A stretch of 47,893 bases of DNA from Bacillota bacterium (GCA_029239605.1 JARBUO010000006.1:1-47893); one strand, 5' to 3'; positions 25,511 through 35,279 are shown, counted from the stretch's first letter. Numbers and translations: made by a program. Notes: generated by a model from the letters alone, not told the origin.

Positions 25511-26701
25511 TTACACCTCCTGCTCTCTCTGACCGATATGCCGATAGACTTCTCCCGCATCACCTGTTCTTCCGATTTCGAACAATTGGTCATAAATCAT
25601 TGCAAAATCTTCCACACAGATGTCGCGTCCTCCGAGGCCATATACATAATTAATCGTCTTGGGTCTGTTTTCCAGATCGTACAGTGCGGAACGAACTTCT
25701 GCAAAAAGAGGTCCCCCGCAAGCAGAAAAGCTTTCGGCCTTATCCATGACGGCAACGGCTTTCACTCCATTTAGGGTTTCTGCCAATTCCTCCATGGGGA
25801 AGGGCCGGAATACTCTGATCTTAACAAGACCTACCTTTTTTCCTTCCTTCCGAAGCTGTTTCACCGTCTCTTTTGCCGTTCCGGCGCTTGACCCGATGAG
25901 CACCAGCGCAACTTCTGCATCTTCCATTTCAAAGGCTTCAAAGAAACCATAACTCCTGCCTGAAATTTCTGCAAACCTTCTGGCGACCTCCAGAATAACG
26001 GGCTTTGCATTCTTCATGGCTTCCGCCTGCTGCTTTTTATGTTCCATATAGTAATTGGAGATGTCATAGGGACCTACCGCAAGAGGATTTTCTTTCTTCA
26101 GCAGGTAGTGCTCCGGCTCATACTCTCCAACAAAGTTCTTGACGATTTCGTCATCCAGAAGTTCAATGTTCTCAACCGCATGGCTTGTAATAAATCCGTC
26201 CTGGCATACCATGACAGGGAGTCGAACTTCCTTGTTTTCTCCGATGGGCATAGCCTGGACAAAGTTGTCATAGGCTTCCTGATTGGTTTCTGCATAAAGC
26301 TGAATCCAGCCACTGTCTCTGGCGCCCATGGAATCCGAATGGTCATTGTTGATATTGATGGGACCTGTCAGTGCTCTGTTGACAAGGGCCATGGTAACAG
26401 GGAGTCTGGCCGAGGCTGTAACATACAGCATCTCCCACATCAGCGCCATTCCAGCTGAGGAAGTTGCTGTAATGGCTCTTCCTCCCGCAGCTTGCGCCGC
26501 CATGCAGGTGGACATTGCGCTGTGCTCCGATTCAACGGCTACAAATTCCGTATCAACCTCACCGTTTGCAACATATGTAGAGAAATACTGGGGTATTTCT
26601 GTAGACGGTGTAATGGGAAATGCTCCCATCACATCGGGATTGATCTGCTTCATTGCGTAGGCAACGGCTTCGTTGCCCGACATTCTATCGTTTCTTGCCA
26701 T
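25511..26701 (-). CDS. porA: 2-oxoacid:ferredoxin oxidoreductase, alpha subunit
   Basis: This 396-aa subunit forms the second half of the TPP-binding core. The N-terminal GNEAVAYAMKQINPDVMGAFPITPSTE is diagnostic (core FPITPSTEI), as are ESEHSAMS and TATSSAGMALM. The C-terminal third carries VGLVKIRVFRPFP. The ATG at 26699-26701 overlaps the stop of the delta gene (TGATG). Together with gamma, delta and beta it makes a heterotetramer that oxidises or makes 2-oxoacids with ferredoxin and CoA. Confidence 0.92.
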   Translation of the reverse strand: MARNDRMSGNEAVAYAMKQINPDVMGAFPITPSTEIPQYFSTYVANGEVDTEFVAVESEHSAMSTCMAAQAAGGRAITATSSAGMALMWEMLYVTASARLPVTMALVNRALTGPININNDHSDSMGARDSGWIQLYAETNQEAYDNFVQAMPIGENKEVRLPVMVCQDGFITSHAVENIELLDDEIVKNFVGEYEPEHYLLKKENPLAVGPYDISNYYMEHKKQQAEAMKNAKPVILEVARRFAEISGRSYGFFEAFEMEDAEVALVLIGSSAGTAKETVKQLRKEGKKVGLVKIRVFRPFPMEELAETLNGVKAVAVMDKAESFSACGGPLFAEVRSALYDLENRPKTINYVYGLGGRDICVEDFAMIYDQLFEIGRTGDAGEVYRHIGQREQEV

Positions 26702-27006
26702 CACGCACCTACCTTTTCAAAGGAGATTGCCTTGAAAGGACAGACCTTAAAGCAGATACCGCAGCCCTTGCAATGCATAAAATCGAAGTCTTCCCGTTTC
26801 CCCTCCGCAACCGGTATGGAACTGTCGGGACAATACGGTACGCAGAGCATGCAATGTTTGCAATTTTCTGCATGGTAGACTGGAATCATCGTCCTCCAGT
26901 CACCAGTGTTGAACAAAGCTGAGGTTCCGCCTTCGTAGATTTCTCCGCCCACGGTCATTTCCTGCCATGGCGTTGTTTCATTGATTTCTGAAGCTTTCTT
27001 AATCAT
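26701..27006 (-). CDS. porD: 2-oxoacid:ferredoxin oxidoreductase, delta subunit (2x[4Fe-4S])
   Basis: This 101-aa ferredoxin-like subunit has two cluster motifs, CKHCMLCVPYCP and CKGCGICFKVCP, which pass electrons from the TPP site to ferredoxin. I chose the ATG at 27004-27006, since it forms an ATGA overlap with the gamma stop codon and is 9 nt after GGAGGAGGT; an ATG three codons earlier touches that ribosome site. Confidence 0.93.
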   Translation of the reverse strand: MIKKASEINETTPWQEMTVGGEIYEGGTSALFNTGDWRTMIPVYHAENCKHCMLCVPYCPDSSIPVAEGKREDFDFMHCKGCGICFKVCPFKAISFEKVGA

Positions 27007-27581
27007 CCGCAGCATACCTCCTCCAGCGATTTTTTCAGTGCCTTCATATTTCCTTCGATGATGTTGGTCCTTGAACCAAATTTATGCCGGAAGGACTCTT
27101 CCATATCCTTGATAAAGTGGTCCGCATCCACTACATTACTGACCTTCACCGCAGCCGCCAGCATCGGCGTGTTGGGGAAATATCTTCCGAGAGTTTCCTC
27201 TGAGATCCGTCTTGCGTCAATGGTGTAGACCTGACCCTGATAACCCCTGAGCAAATGCCGCAACTCTCCCGGCGTTTTTTCACTGTTGATGATAATGGCT
27301 CCGCTTTCCTTAAGGCCTTTTGTCACATCCACTGCTGACAGCAGTGTCTCATCCACTACGATGACATAGTCAGGCTGATAGATGTTGGAATGGACCGTAC
27401 AGCGTTCCTTGCTGATTCGGTTATAGGCGGTAATGGGCGCACCCATTCGTTCCGGTCCGTATTCCGGAAATCCCTGAACATACTTTCCTGAGCTGAATGC
27501 AACGTCAGCGAGAAGCAGACAAGCCGTCTTGGCCCCCTGACCTCCTCTACCGTGCCAGCGAATTTCTACGATATCTTTCAT
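27003..27581 (-). CDS. porG: 2-oxoacid:ferredoxin oxidoreductase, gamma subunit
   Basis: This 192-aa subunit carries the CoA-related domain. Motifs RWHGRGGQGAKTACLLLADVA at the N-terminus (core GRGGQGAKTA), FPEYGPERMGAP and VDETLL are typical. It is the first gene of porGDAB, after GGAGGTAAATGA, and the leader upstream is a T-box. Confidence 0.93.
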   Translation of the reverse strand: MKDIVEIRWHGRGGQGAKTACLLLADVAFSSGKYVQGFPEYGPERMGAPITAYNRISKERCTVHSNIYQPDYVIVVDETLLSAVDVTKGLKESGAIIINSEKTPGELRHLLRGYQGQVYTIDARRISEETLGRYFPNTPMLAAAVKVSNVVDADHFIKDMEESFRHKFGSRTNIIEGNMKALKKSLEEVCCG

Positions 27582-27680
27582 TCATTTACCTCCTTGTGCA
27601 CCAATCTTTCTTTGCATAACAAATTCCCGATGGATGCCATACGTAAATAGTGTGATCTGCATATGCCGGAGGGTCACAAT

Positions 27681-27713
27681 AAAAAAGCCTTCATCCTGCA
27701 AAGGACGAAGGCT
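27681..27713 (-). terminator. T-box terminator upstream of porG
   Basis: AGCCTTC-G-TCCT pairs with AGGA-T-GAAGGCT (27687-27713) and is followed by six T on the minus strand, 100 nt before porG. It is the regulated terminator of the T-box. Confidence 0.9.
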
Positions 27714-27944
27714 AGAGCTATCGTTATACCACCTATTACTGCATACCAACATACGCGTTCCTGATAACGGGGGAAAACCGTCAAAACCTACTTAACATTC
27801 TGTCCGCTTTCATGTCATTTTTCGGCCTGCGACTCAGGAGTGATTTTCAGTAATTCTTCTACCGGTATCGGGCTTCCACCTTCCCCGAATCGCTGTAACT
27901 TTTGAAAAATACCTACTCTCTCCATCACTGTCTTTTTCAATGTT
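27681..27944 (-). promoter_or_regulatory. T-box leader with ATC (Ile) specifier before porGDAB
   Basis: The minus-strand leader shows T-box landmarks in order: GGAGAGAGTA near the 5' end, the Stem I distal block CAGCGATTCGGGGAAGGTGGAAGCCC, the specifier segment CTGAAAATCACTCCTGAGT, a CCCCGTTATC stem III, the T-box GGTGGTATAACG (27722-27734), and a terminator whose left part TTCGTCCTTTGC would be used by the antiterminator. The specifier codon, followed by the conserved A, reads ATC at 27842-27844, i.e. isoleucine. Uncharged tRNA-Ile should favour read-through into porG. Confidence 0.9.
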
Positions 27945-27950
27945 GAATTC

Positions 27951-27979
27951 AGTATAGTCGATTGTTATCTGTTTGTCAA
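27951..27979 (-). promoter_or_regulatory. Promoter of the T-box/porGDAB unit
   Basis: Consensus TTGACA (27974-27979), a 17-bp spacer and TATACT (27951-27956) on the minus strand, starting transcription near 27944, directly before the T-box. Confidence 0.85.
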
Positions 27980-28113
27980 GCATAAATTTCTACCGTATTT
28001 TTTGTTTGCAGGCAACAAGTTATACGCAGTCGACTAGGGTAAAGAGAATTGGTTGCGGGGCGATCGGCTGTCGGAAGGCTTGTGCAGCTCGCTCCGCTGA
28101 AACGGAAAAAGAT

Positions 28114-30600
28114 TCAACTATACATCTCCTTGCAGAGCGTATACAGGGCCATGGTAAGATCGACCTTCTCCGTAGGCTTATGTTCAAATTCCACGCCATA
28201 TTCATAGCAGCTTTCTTCCAGTTCCTGCACCCAAACAGGGTATCCGGTAATGCTGACATTGCTGCCGTCCCTCATCGGGATCGCAAACTGCAGTGTAAGT
28301 TCCCGATTGACTGGAAGCCTGACACCCGCCGTGAAGCAAAGGCCCTCAGACCCGATGTTCTTGATTTCCACCTTAATCTTTCCGACCTTGAATTTCTGTC
28401 CCGGGATTTCTACAATGGACATATCGGCTTCCAAAATCATTGGAAGTTTGATTCTGAGATATTTCCTCTTGTCACGGTGTTCTTCCTTTTCCCGCAGAAC
28501 TTCAGTGGGCAGGCACTTCTCACAAACCAGAAGCTGCTCAAACTCGCCGATGGGCATCGGTTTGTTATATAGGAATCCCTGTCCGGAATAGCAATTGAGA
28601 TCTCTGAGATAGCTAAGCTGATCCCAGTTTTCGATTCCCTCTGCCACCAGTTTGATCCGCAGCTCCTGAGCCAGGTCGATTACCGAACGGGTTATGATGG
28701 TGCTGGCTTCATCCAACATCACATTCTTGATAAAAGATCTGTCAATCTTCAGAATATCGATATTGAATGAATTCAGATAGGATAATGAGGAAAAGCCTGT
28801 TCCAAAATCATCCAACGCGACCTGTATTCCCTCGCACTGAAGCCGCTTAATATCGATGATGGCTTTCTCAGGGTTTTTCATAAACACGCTCTCAGTAATT
28901 TCCATAATCAGGAAATGGGGATCGAGGCCGTATTCACTGATAATATGAAGAATATTCTCAACAAAATTCCGTTCAAAGAACTGGATGCTGGAATAGTTCA
29001 CCGACACCTTGATGGGAGCCATCCCGTCTTCCATCCATTTTCTGTAGTTCTTGCAGACCTCTTTGAGCATCCAGTTCCCCAGATTGATGATGAATCCCGA
29101 CTCCTCTGCCAGAGAAATAAACTCATTGGGAGATACCATGCCCCATTCCGGATGCTCCCAGCGGATCAGCGCTTCCGCTGCAAGAATATCGTTGGATTCC
29201 AGTCTCACCTGTGCCTGGTAATATACCTGAAACTGATTTCTTTCAATGGCTTTTAACAGGTCGTTTCTCAGCACAACCTGCTTATATATTTGTATCCCGA
29301 TATCTGAAGAATAGAATTTATAACGATTCTTCCCTTCATGCTTGGAACGCAGAAGAGAGATATTTGCGTAGTTGATTAAAAGATCCGGATCCCTTTCGTC
29401 ATTGGGAAACATACTGATTCCCAGACTGACGGTCATATCCAGCTCGTAAAGATCCACCTTGTACGCAGCTGTAAACAAGGATGCAACTTTCTTGACGATT
29501 TGTTCATATTCCCATGATTTATGTAAATTCTGTATGATGATTGCAAATTGGTCTCCGGAATAGCGGCAGATAAATCTTTCCTCTCCCAGGATTTCTTTGA
29601 GCCGCTCTGCCACCTGCAGAATCAGCTGATCTCCCAACTGATATCCCAGTGCGTCGTTCACGTAGCGGAATCCATCGATATCCAGCATGATCAGTGCAAA
29701 ATCCTGATCCGGTCCGCATTCCTCACAAAGCTGCGCCATTTTCCGCTTTAGATAGACCCGGTTGGGCAGTTTCGTAAGCTCATCGTGGGTTGCGATAAAT
29801 TCGATTTCCTTCTGGTTTTCAATTCGGTCGGTAATGTCTCTCCAATTAATCACAATTCCTTGAATCGATGGTTCCGACAGCTGATTGCTCATGGTATAGG
29901 TAAGGTAATTTTCCTCGCCTCTTGGATTTCTTAAGAGCAGATCACCCTCACTTCTCTCATCGGGAAAGTCCAGCACATGTTCTACCTTGCGAATAAAGCT
30001 CTGTTTCTGCTCGCCTTCCAGAAATTCGAGGGCGTTCTTTCCGATGCGCTCTTCAGGAGTGAACCCGGTGATTTTCTCAATTGCCGGGCTGATATATAAG
30101 ATAATAAAGTCGGGAGAAATGATTTCGAAAACATCGCTGGATTGCTGTACAAGTACCTGAAAGCGTTTTTGGATTCTATCGATGGTCTCCTCGGTTTGTC
30201 CAAGAAAGCTCTGAAATTCCATCATTCCGGTAATATCCTGTATATTTCCATATAAATAAATCAGTTTACCCTCCTGATTGTAAATCGGTATGATAAGCTG
30301 ACGTATATTTCGAATCGTTCCATCCGGTCTGATGATACGGTACTCCAGATCAAAGGTCAATTCACTGACAGAGCCAGTGACCTTGTTGTCGACCATGGCC
30401 CGGTCTTCAGGATGTATCATATTTATGAAGCCCTCATAGGTGCCGTCATACTGTTTCGAAGAAATTCCGTAGATCCGGTAAGCCTCTTCAGACAAATGGC
30501 TTATGTTTTTCAGCACGTCCATTTCCCAGCTGCCGATATGAGCAAAATCATGCGCCTCAACGAGATCTTTATAGTTTTTCTTCATGTCCTCATGCAGCAA
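28114..30600 (-). CDS. PAS-PAS-GGDEF-EAL-PilZ cyclic di-GMP protein
   Basis: This 828-aa protein has two PAS domains (about residues 12-125 and 145-265), a GGDEF domain (about 270-435), an EAL domain (about 445-695) and a C-terminal PilZ domain (about 705-815). The GGDEF motif is degenerate (SGDQF), so cyclase activity is doubtful. The EAL domain keeps EAL, DDFGTG, a KID segment and GQGF, so phosphodiesterase activity is likely. The PilZ has RKYLR (RxxxR), with NIGSEG in place of the usual D/NxSxxG, so it may bind c-di-GMP. The start is TTG at 30600 after GGAGG, 8 nt away; the next ATG (residue 6) has no good site. No membrane segments are seen, so it is cytosolic. Confidence 0.9.
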   Translation of the reverse strand: MLHEDMKKNYKDLVEAHDFAHIGSWEMDVLKNISHLSEEAYRIYGISSKQYDGTYEGFINMIHPEDRAMVDNKVTGSVSELTFDLEYRIIRPDGTIRNIRQLIIPIYNQEGKLIYLYGNIQDITGMMEFQSFLGQTEETIDRIQKRFQVLVQQSSDVFEIISPDFIILYISPAIEKITGFTPEERIGKNALEFLEGEQKQSFIRKVEHVLDFPDERSEGDLLLRNPRGEENYLTYTMSNQLSEPSIQGIVINWRDITDRIENQKEIEFIATHDELTKLPNRVYLKRKMAQLCEECGPDQDFALIMLDIDGFRYVNDALGYQLGDQLILQVAERLKEILGEERFICRYSGDQFAIIIQNLHKSWEYEQIVKKVASLFTAAYKVDLYELDMTVSLGISMFPNDERDPDLLINYANISLLRSKHEGKNRYKFYSSDIGIQIYKQVVLRNDLLKAIERNQFQVYYQAQVRLESNDILAAEALIRWEHPEWGMVSPNEFISLAEESGFIINLGNWMLKEVCKNYRKWMEDGMAPIKVSVNYSSIQFFERNFVENILHIISEYGLDPHFLIMEITESVFMKNPEKAIIDIKRLQCEGIQVALDDFGTGFSSLSYLNSFNIDILKIDRSFIKNVMLDEASTIITRSVIDLAQELRIKLVAEGIENWDQLSYLRDLNCYSGQGFLYNKPMPIGEFEQLLVCEKCLPTEVLREKEEHRDKRKYLRIKLPMILEADMSIVEIPGQKFKVGKIKVEIKNIGSEGLCFTAGVRLPVNRELTLQFAIPMRDGSNVSITGYPVWVQELEESCYEYGVEFEHKPTEKVDLTMALYTLCKEMYS

Positions 30601-30908
30601 GTCGTTATCCTCCCGGTGTATGCTTTTTCTTGATCAATCTTCAATCCATGCTTCTTGGCTGATACTGTTTTCAAATTAAGACATCGCTATATTTGATACA
30701 TTGCTGTCTATATATAAATGAAAAAAATATCAGGAACGGAAACATGAAAACCTCCAAACGAATGCAATCCTTGCATCAATTTGGAGGTTTTCCTTTTACT
30801 ACAATCGATGCGGGCTTTTTTCTATAACGCATCAATAGAAGAAATTTCGGATGTAGAAATTTTTCTTACCGCTGCGCGTCTAATGAGGTGAGGGAAGTAT
30901 TTCCCTCG
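30601..30908. other. Gap upstream of the EAL gene
   Basis: These 308 bases carry a terminator-like hairpin (below) and otherwise no gene I can support. The sequence is AT-rich around 30660-30730. Confidence 0.45.
30747..30795 (-). terminator. Hairpin after the amphipathic-repeat gene
   Basis: AAAACCTCCAAA (30747-30758) pairs with TTTGGAGGTTTT (30780-30791), with an inner ATGCAA/TTGCAT stem. Tails are TTTTCATGTTTCC (minus) and TTTTCCTTTTAC (plus). It probably ends the gene at 30909 on the minus strand. Confidence 0.7.
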
Positions 30909-31208
30909 CTATTTCATTTTGTGCTTCAGTTCGTCTGCTTTCTCTTCTATTACGTCCTTGAATCCCTCTGCCCGATCTTCCATTTTGTCCTTCAAATGTC
31001 CAGCCTTTTTCATTAGATGTTCCGTTTTATCCCCTGCTTTATCCATCCAATCCTCGGCCATGTCTTTCATGTCTTCCATACCGGATTCTGCTTTATCCAT
31101 CCAGACTTCAGCCTTATCTCCGGCAGCATCCATCATCGATTCTGCGCGGTCCCTGGCTTCGCTGGCAGCATCCTTCGCAGAACCCAATACATTGTGAAAA
31201 ATACCCAT
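30909..31208 (-). CDS. Amphipathic repeat protein, 99 aa (LEA-like)
   Basis: The protein is almost entirely charged amphipathic helix, built on an about 11-residue pattern such as DKAEVWMDKAE, MAEDWMDKAGD and MKKAGHLKDK. It has no Cys and no membrane segment. Such composition resembles late-embryogenesis-abundant or apolipoprotein-like stress proteins; a specific family cannot be assigned. A strong site GGGGAGG precedes the ATG. Single gene, with a hairpin after it. Confidence 0.7.
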   Translation of the reverse strand: MGIFHNVLGSAKDAASEARDRAESMMDAAGDKAEVWMDKAESGMEDMKDMAEDWMDKAGDKTEHLMKKAGHLKDKMEDRAEGFKDVIEEKADELKHKMK

Positions 31209-31508
31209 ATTATACCTCCCCTGAATCGCATCGGCTGACCCATCGGCAAATTATGCCTTCAACCTGTTACGAAAGTATTTAACGGCTTTATTTTACCATA
31301 TTTCATCGATTTAATGCAAACATTATGTTTCACTTTGTCAGCTTCTGACGATTTTCGGATGATCTGAATCTGAACTGCTAATAGTCGCACTCAACAAAAA
31401 AGGAACCGGGTCATCAAGGAGAAGTTTTCACATCCCTGTTTTCCGCGGTTCCTTGCTGGCTATTTCTGAAATACTCTGGTTTCTTGAGCTGATCGAGATC
31501 CCTGATTT
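31209..31508. other. Gap between the repeat protein and the chemoreceptor
   Basis: About 300 bases without a gene. The right part (31395-31454) holds the terminator of the chemoreceptor gene; the left part should hold the promoter of the gene at 31208, but no clear -35/-10 pair stands out. Confidence 0.4.
31395..31454 (-). terminator. Terminator of the chemoreceptor gene
   Basis: AAGGAACC (31400-31407 region) pairs with GGTTCCTT (31447-31454). On the minus strand the stem is followed by TTTTTTGTTG. The loop is long (about 40 nt). Confidence 0.7.
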
Positions 31509-34500
31509 TTAATATTTATCGTGTTCGTCATCCCCAAGTAAGATTCTGGGTTTAGATCCCTGCGGCTTCTCAGCTTGTGCCTGTGCATGCGCGTTTCCGG
31601 TTAGAAGAGTGGCATCCGCACCGGGCAAAGCTTTGCCGCTTCTGCTTACCTTAAACCTTCCTACCATTTCCTTCAGCAGCTCCGCCTGCCCGGAAAGCTC
31701 CTCGCTGGCTGCTGCACTCTGTTCTGCTGTTGCAGAGTTGTTCTGCGTTACCTGAGATACCTGCTCAATTCCCTTGTTGATCTGTGCGATTCCCGTGGCC
31801 TGCTCATTGGATGCCTCTGCGATATTGCCCACCAGACTTGCAGACTTTTCGATTCCTTCCACAATCTGTGAAAGTGCCGCTGCAGTTTCATTTGCAATTC
31901 TGGTTCCCGTCTGAACCTTGCCGATGGAGCCTTCGATGAGTTCCGTGGTCTCTCTGGCAGCCGCTGCGCTTCTTGCAGCCAGGTTTCTCACCTCTTCTGC
32001 AACAACTGCAAAACCCTTTCCGTGCTGGCCTGCTCTTGCTGCTTCTACTGCGGCGTTCAGCGCCAGTATATTGGTCTGGAATGCGATGTCGTCTATGACC
32101 TTAATGATCTTTGAGATATTTGCGGAAGAATCGTTGATCTCCACCATGGAGTTCAGCATTTCCTTCATCTGGTCATTGCCCTTTTCTGCATTGTCTCTGG
32201 CATCTGTCGCAAGCTCACTGGCCTGATTTGCATTCAAAGCGTTCTGCTTCGTCTGGTTTGCGATTTCCGCGATAGACGCAGTCAGTTCCTGAATGGAGCT
32301 TGCCTGCTCTGTTGAGCCCTGAGACAACGCCTGGCTACCGTCAGACACCTGCCTGGATCCTGATGCCACCTGCTCTGCCGCTTCGCTGATATCTCCCATC
32401 ACCTGTCCAAGAGACAAAAGAATATTGTTCAAGGAGTCCTTGATGGTTATAAAGTCACCTCTGTAGTCTGCCGTTATGGATTGATTCAGATTTCCGTTGC
32501 TGATCTCAGAAAGTACGTGAGCGATTTCACTGACATAACTCCTCATATTATCGATGGTTTCATTCAGTGCGTCCTTAAGCGCTGCATGATCACCCTGGTA
32601 GTCACCTTCCACTCTGAGCTGCAGATTGCCCCTGGCCATTTCCTGCAGAACCTTGGAGGCTTCACTCACCGGCGCCATGACCGCATCCAATGTTTCATTA
32701 ATGCCTCGAATGACGTTTGCATATTCTCCGTCGAACCGGTCTGAATCTCCTCTTGTGGATACCTTACCTTCTACTGCTGCCTGGGACAGCATCCTTGTCT
32801 CGTCAACCAAGCTCTTGATATTCTCGATCATCGCAATGATTGCCGGGATTAACCTGTCGTTATCGCTTAAGCTTCCTAAGTTTTTGAGCATTGCCAAATC
32901 GCTCAGTTTTCCCTTTGAGACATTATTGACGATGATGATGGTTGAATTAATGCTTTCGCATACCTTGTTTATGGAGTCTGCTAGCTGACTGAAGATTCCC
33001 TGATACTGACCTTCCACCATACTGTTGAAATCATTTACAGACATCTTCTCAAGGACAGAGCTTCCTTCCAAAAGACCGCCAAGACCATCAATGCAAGAGT
33101 TGATGCTATTTTTAATTTCATTAAAATCACCCTTGTACTCTTCTGTAATCCGTTCGGGAATTTCTCCCCTTCCGATCTGCTCTATGTATCCTGCTGCCAC
33201 GCCAAGCGGTGTAATGAGTGCATCCAGGGAGTCGTTGAAGCCTCCCACAATCTGTGCATAACCACCCTTCAGCTTGCTGAGGTCCGCTCTGTAAGTCAAT
33301 TCCCCTTCATTTGCCGCTTCTGCCAAACTGGTGGATTCACCCAGGAGCGTATGAAGGGATTCCCGTACCAGCAGTAAATTGCCGATTAAGACACCGTAGG
33401 TTCCGGGATAATTATTTTCCAGCTCTTCCAGGTCTTCGCCATTTGCCATCCTGTCGATATATTCCAGCGCAATGCTGAGAGGTTCCATAATGGCGTCAAG
33501 GGTACTGTTAAAGCCCGTAATAATCTCTCTGTATCCTCCACTGAAACGTTCGGTGTCACCTCTGTATTCCAGATTGCCTTCCACCGCCGCTGCAGTCAGA
33601 TTTTCCGCTTCATCCACCAATTCTTTCAGGGTATTGGTAACTTCAACAAGACTGATGCCTAAAACGTCCTTTTCCGACCGAGGCTTGATCTCTGCTGAAA
33701 GATTGCCTTTTGCAATCTCCTTTGCTATATTCGCCTGTTCTCTGAGATGCTCTGCAATTTCCACAAAGCCCCTGCCGATCAAACCAATTTCATCGTTGCG
33801 TCTAAGGGATCGTTCATCGATTTGAATATCTGTGTCCCCCAACATCAGCAGCTTGGATTTTTCTGCAATCCGCCGCAGAGGTCTTGAAATGGCTTTGTTG
33901 ATAATAATATAAAACAAGATAATAAACAGAATGCTGGTAATCAGAATCATTCCCGCCATGATTGGAATCTGGGCATGAATCTTGGCATTCTGTTCGTTCA
34001 TTGGAAGATCTGTTCCTACCAATCCAACAATTTTACCTGCCGAATTGTAGATGGGCGCAAAACCCGTAATGGAAATTCCAAAAGGTGGACCGTAATCCTG
34101 GGGTTCCGTATATCTCCCGATTCCATCCTGCAGCACAAGCGCCGGATCTTCCGTGTAGATATCCTTAGGGTCTGTATAGCCCAGGTAGCCCCATTCACTC
34201 TGATCCTGGTCCTCCAGATAACCGGATATAATCAATTTGTAATTGTCTCCGTCATCAACAAAAGAATAAACATAGCTTGCGCCGTTTCTCTTTTTGGCTT
34301 CGCTCATTGTAGCTTTGACCTGTTCGAAATAGTCGTCGGTCTTACCCGTTGTACTATAAGCCACGAGCTTGTCTCCGTCAATTCCGGATGCAAGTGATTC
34401 CGCCACAGCCAGTGCCTTTTCCCCTGTTAGCGTCAGCGCGTTTTCTCTGTAACTGATGAAACTGAAAATGCCAATGGCCAAGGTGCTGATCACGATTGCT

Positions 34501-34553
34501 ATGATCAAAATAAGTGACAGTTTTCTTCCTATGGATCCTGTTACCATACTCAT
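31509..34553 (-). CDS. Methyl-accepting chemotaxis protein with a long repeat region
   Basis: This 1014-aa receptor has a membrane helix at about residues 10-33, an extracytoplasmic sensor (about 34-200), a second helix (about 201-223), HAMP (about 225-275), a long run of HAMP-like repeats (about 275-720) and the signalling domain with the tip [21 protein letters not shown]. In the repeats, the pattern [12 protein letters not shown] / [18 protein letters not shown] recurs about four times with variations ([24 protein letters not shown]). The C-terminus has no NWETF-type CheR tether and ends GDDEHDKY. Start after AAGGAGG. Ordinary receptors are about 550-650 aa, so this is unusually long. Confidence 0.93.
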   Translation of the reverse strand: MSMVTGSIGRKLSLILIIAIVISTLAIGIFSFISYRENALTLTGEKALAVAESLASGIDGDKLVAYSTTGKTDDYFEQVKATMSEAKKRNGASYVYSFVDDGDNYKLIISGYLEDQDQSEWGYLGYTDPKDIYTEDPALVLQDGIGRYTEPQDYGPPFGISITGFAPIYNSAGKIVGLVGTDLPMNEQNAKIHAQIPIMAGMILITSILFIILFYIIINKAISRPLRRIAEKSKLLMLGDTDIQIDERSLRRNDEIGLIGRGFVEIAEHLREQANIAKEIAKGNLSAEIKPRSEKDVLGISLVEVTNTLKELVDEAENLTAAAVEGNLEYRGDTERFSGGYREIITGFNSTLDAIMEPLSIALEYIDRMANGEDLEELENNYPGTYGVLIGNLLLVRESLHTLLGESTSLAEAANEGELTYRADLSKLKGGYAQIVGGFNDSLDALITPLGVAAGYIEQIGRGEIPERITEEYKGDFNEIKNSINSCIDGLGGLLEGSSVLEKMSVNDFNSMVEGQYQGIFSQLADSINKVCESINSTIIIVNNVSKGKLSDLAMLKNLGSLSDNDRLIPAIIAMIENIKSLVDETRMLSQAAVEGKVSTRGDSDRFDGEYANVIRGINETLDAVMAPVSEASKVLQEMARGNLQLRVEGDYQGDHAALKDALNETIDNMRSYVSEIAHVLSEISNGNLNQSITADYRGDFITIKDSLNNILLSLGQVMGDISEAAEQVASGSRQVSDGSQALSQGSTEQASSIQELTASIAEIANQTKQNALNANQASELATDARDNAEKGNDQMKEMLNSMVEINDSSANISKIIKVIDDIAFQTNILALNAAVEAARAGQHGKGFAVVAEEVRNLAARSAAAARETTELIEGSIGKVQTGTRIANETAAALSQIVEGIEKSASLVGNIAEASNEQATGIAQINKGIEQVSQVTQNNSATAEQSAAASEELSGQAELLKEMVGRFKVSRSGKALPGADATLLTGNAHAQAQAEKPQGSKPRILLGDDEHDKY

Positions 34554-34676
34554 TTCAAATCCTCCTTTATTTGTCTTATTATCAATATCGTCTTAACCAC
34601 TGAAAACTTAACCTTTTCAAGTATGTAATTGTTTCATTTTCGTTAGATTTTACATGGATTTAACATGGAAATATTT

Positions 34677-35279
34677 CTATTTTTTTTGATACAGCCGGGC
34701 ATTGGATAGAAGTGGTTGAAAGAGTTCCTGAAGTTCCTCCGGTAGTTTTTGAGTCTGTTCCATCACAAGAAAACCGTCTTCCGCAAGGGCGTCATGAAAC
34801 ATTTTCAGAACCGCAATCCGCTGCTGCTCTGTAAAATGAAGCAGAACATTCTTGCAGGCCACGAGTCCGAAGCCTTTTTCGGGAGGCGAAAGTGAGAGCA
34901 GATCATGTTTCAGAAAGTGGACAGACGCTCTTATTTCTTTGTTCAGCCGGTATTTTCCCGAAGATTCTTCCTCCGCAAAATACCGTTCAAAAACTTCCTT
35001 TGGAATTCGCTGGACTTGTTCCCGTAAATAAATACCTTCTCTTATCATTCCGGCAAAAAGGTTGCTTTCATCAATATCGGTGGCAAGAATTCTAACCTTT
35101 TGAAACAGCATTTGCCCCATGCTCTCGTTCAAAATCATCGACAGGGAGTAGGGTTCCTGTCCGGAAGCACAGCCCGCATCCCAAATATTAATATAGCCCT
35201 TCGTTTTCATAACCGGCAGGGCATGGTCTCTGACCGCATTCAGCGTTTGGAGATCTCTAAAAAAATAAGTAAATGCCAT
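34677..35279 (-). CDS. CheR-type methyltransferase, shortened
   Basis: This 200-aa protein matches the SAM-binding domain of CheR: FTYFFRD near the start, WDAGCASGQEPYSLSM (motif I), ATDIDESNL and the asparagine-containing VACKNVLLHFT (cf. CRNVLIYF). The N-terminal helical domain of CheR (about 90 residues) is missing. It follows no receptor-tether gene, but is upstream of and in the same direction as the chemoreceptor gene (123 bp apart), so a role in methylating that receptor is plausible. Ribosome site AAAAGGAG. Confidence 0.82.
   Translation of the reverse strand: MAFTYFFRDLQTLNAVRDHALPVMKTKGYINIWDAGCASGQEPYSLSMILNESMGQMLFQKVRILATDIDESNLFAGMIREGIYLREQVQRIPKEVFERYFAEEESSGKYRLNKEIRASVHFLKHDLLSLSPPEKGFGLVACKNVLLHFTEQQRIAVLKMFHDALAEDGFLVMEQTQKLPEELQELFQPLLSNARLYQKK

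Noticed and set aside
33000-33900. DNA repeats in the chemoreceptor gene taken as a separate element
   Set aside because: They reflect the repeated HAMP-like protein units and have normal coding structure.
34554-34676. Possible c-di-GMP riboswitch before the chemoreceptor gene
   Set aside because: Such riboswitches are common before clostridial receptor genes, but I find no GEMM-type core or terminator in these 123 bases.
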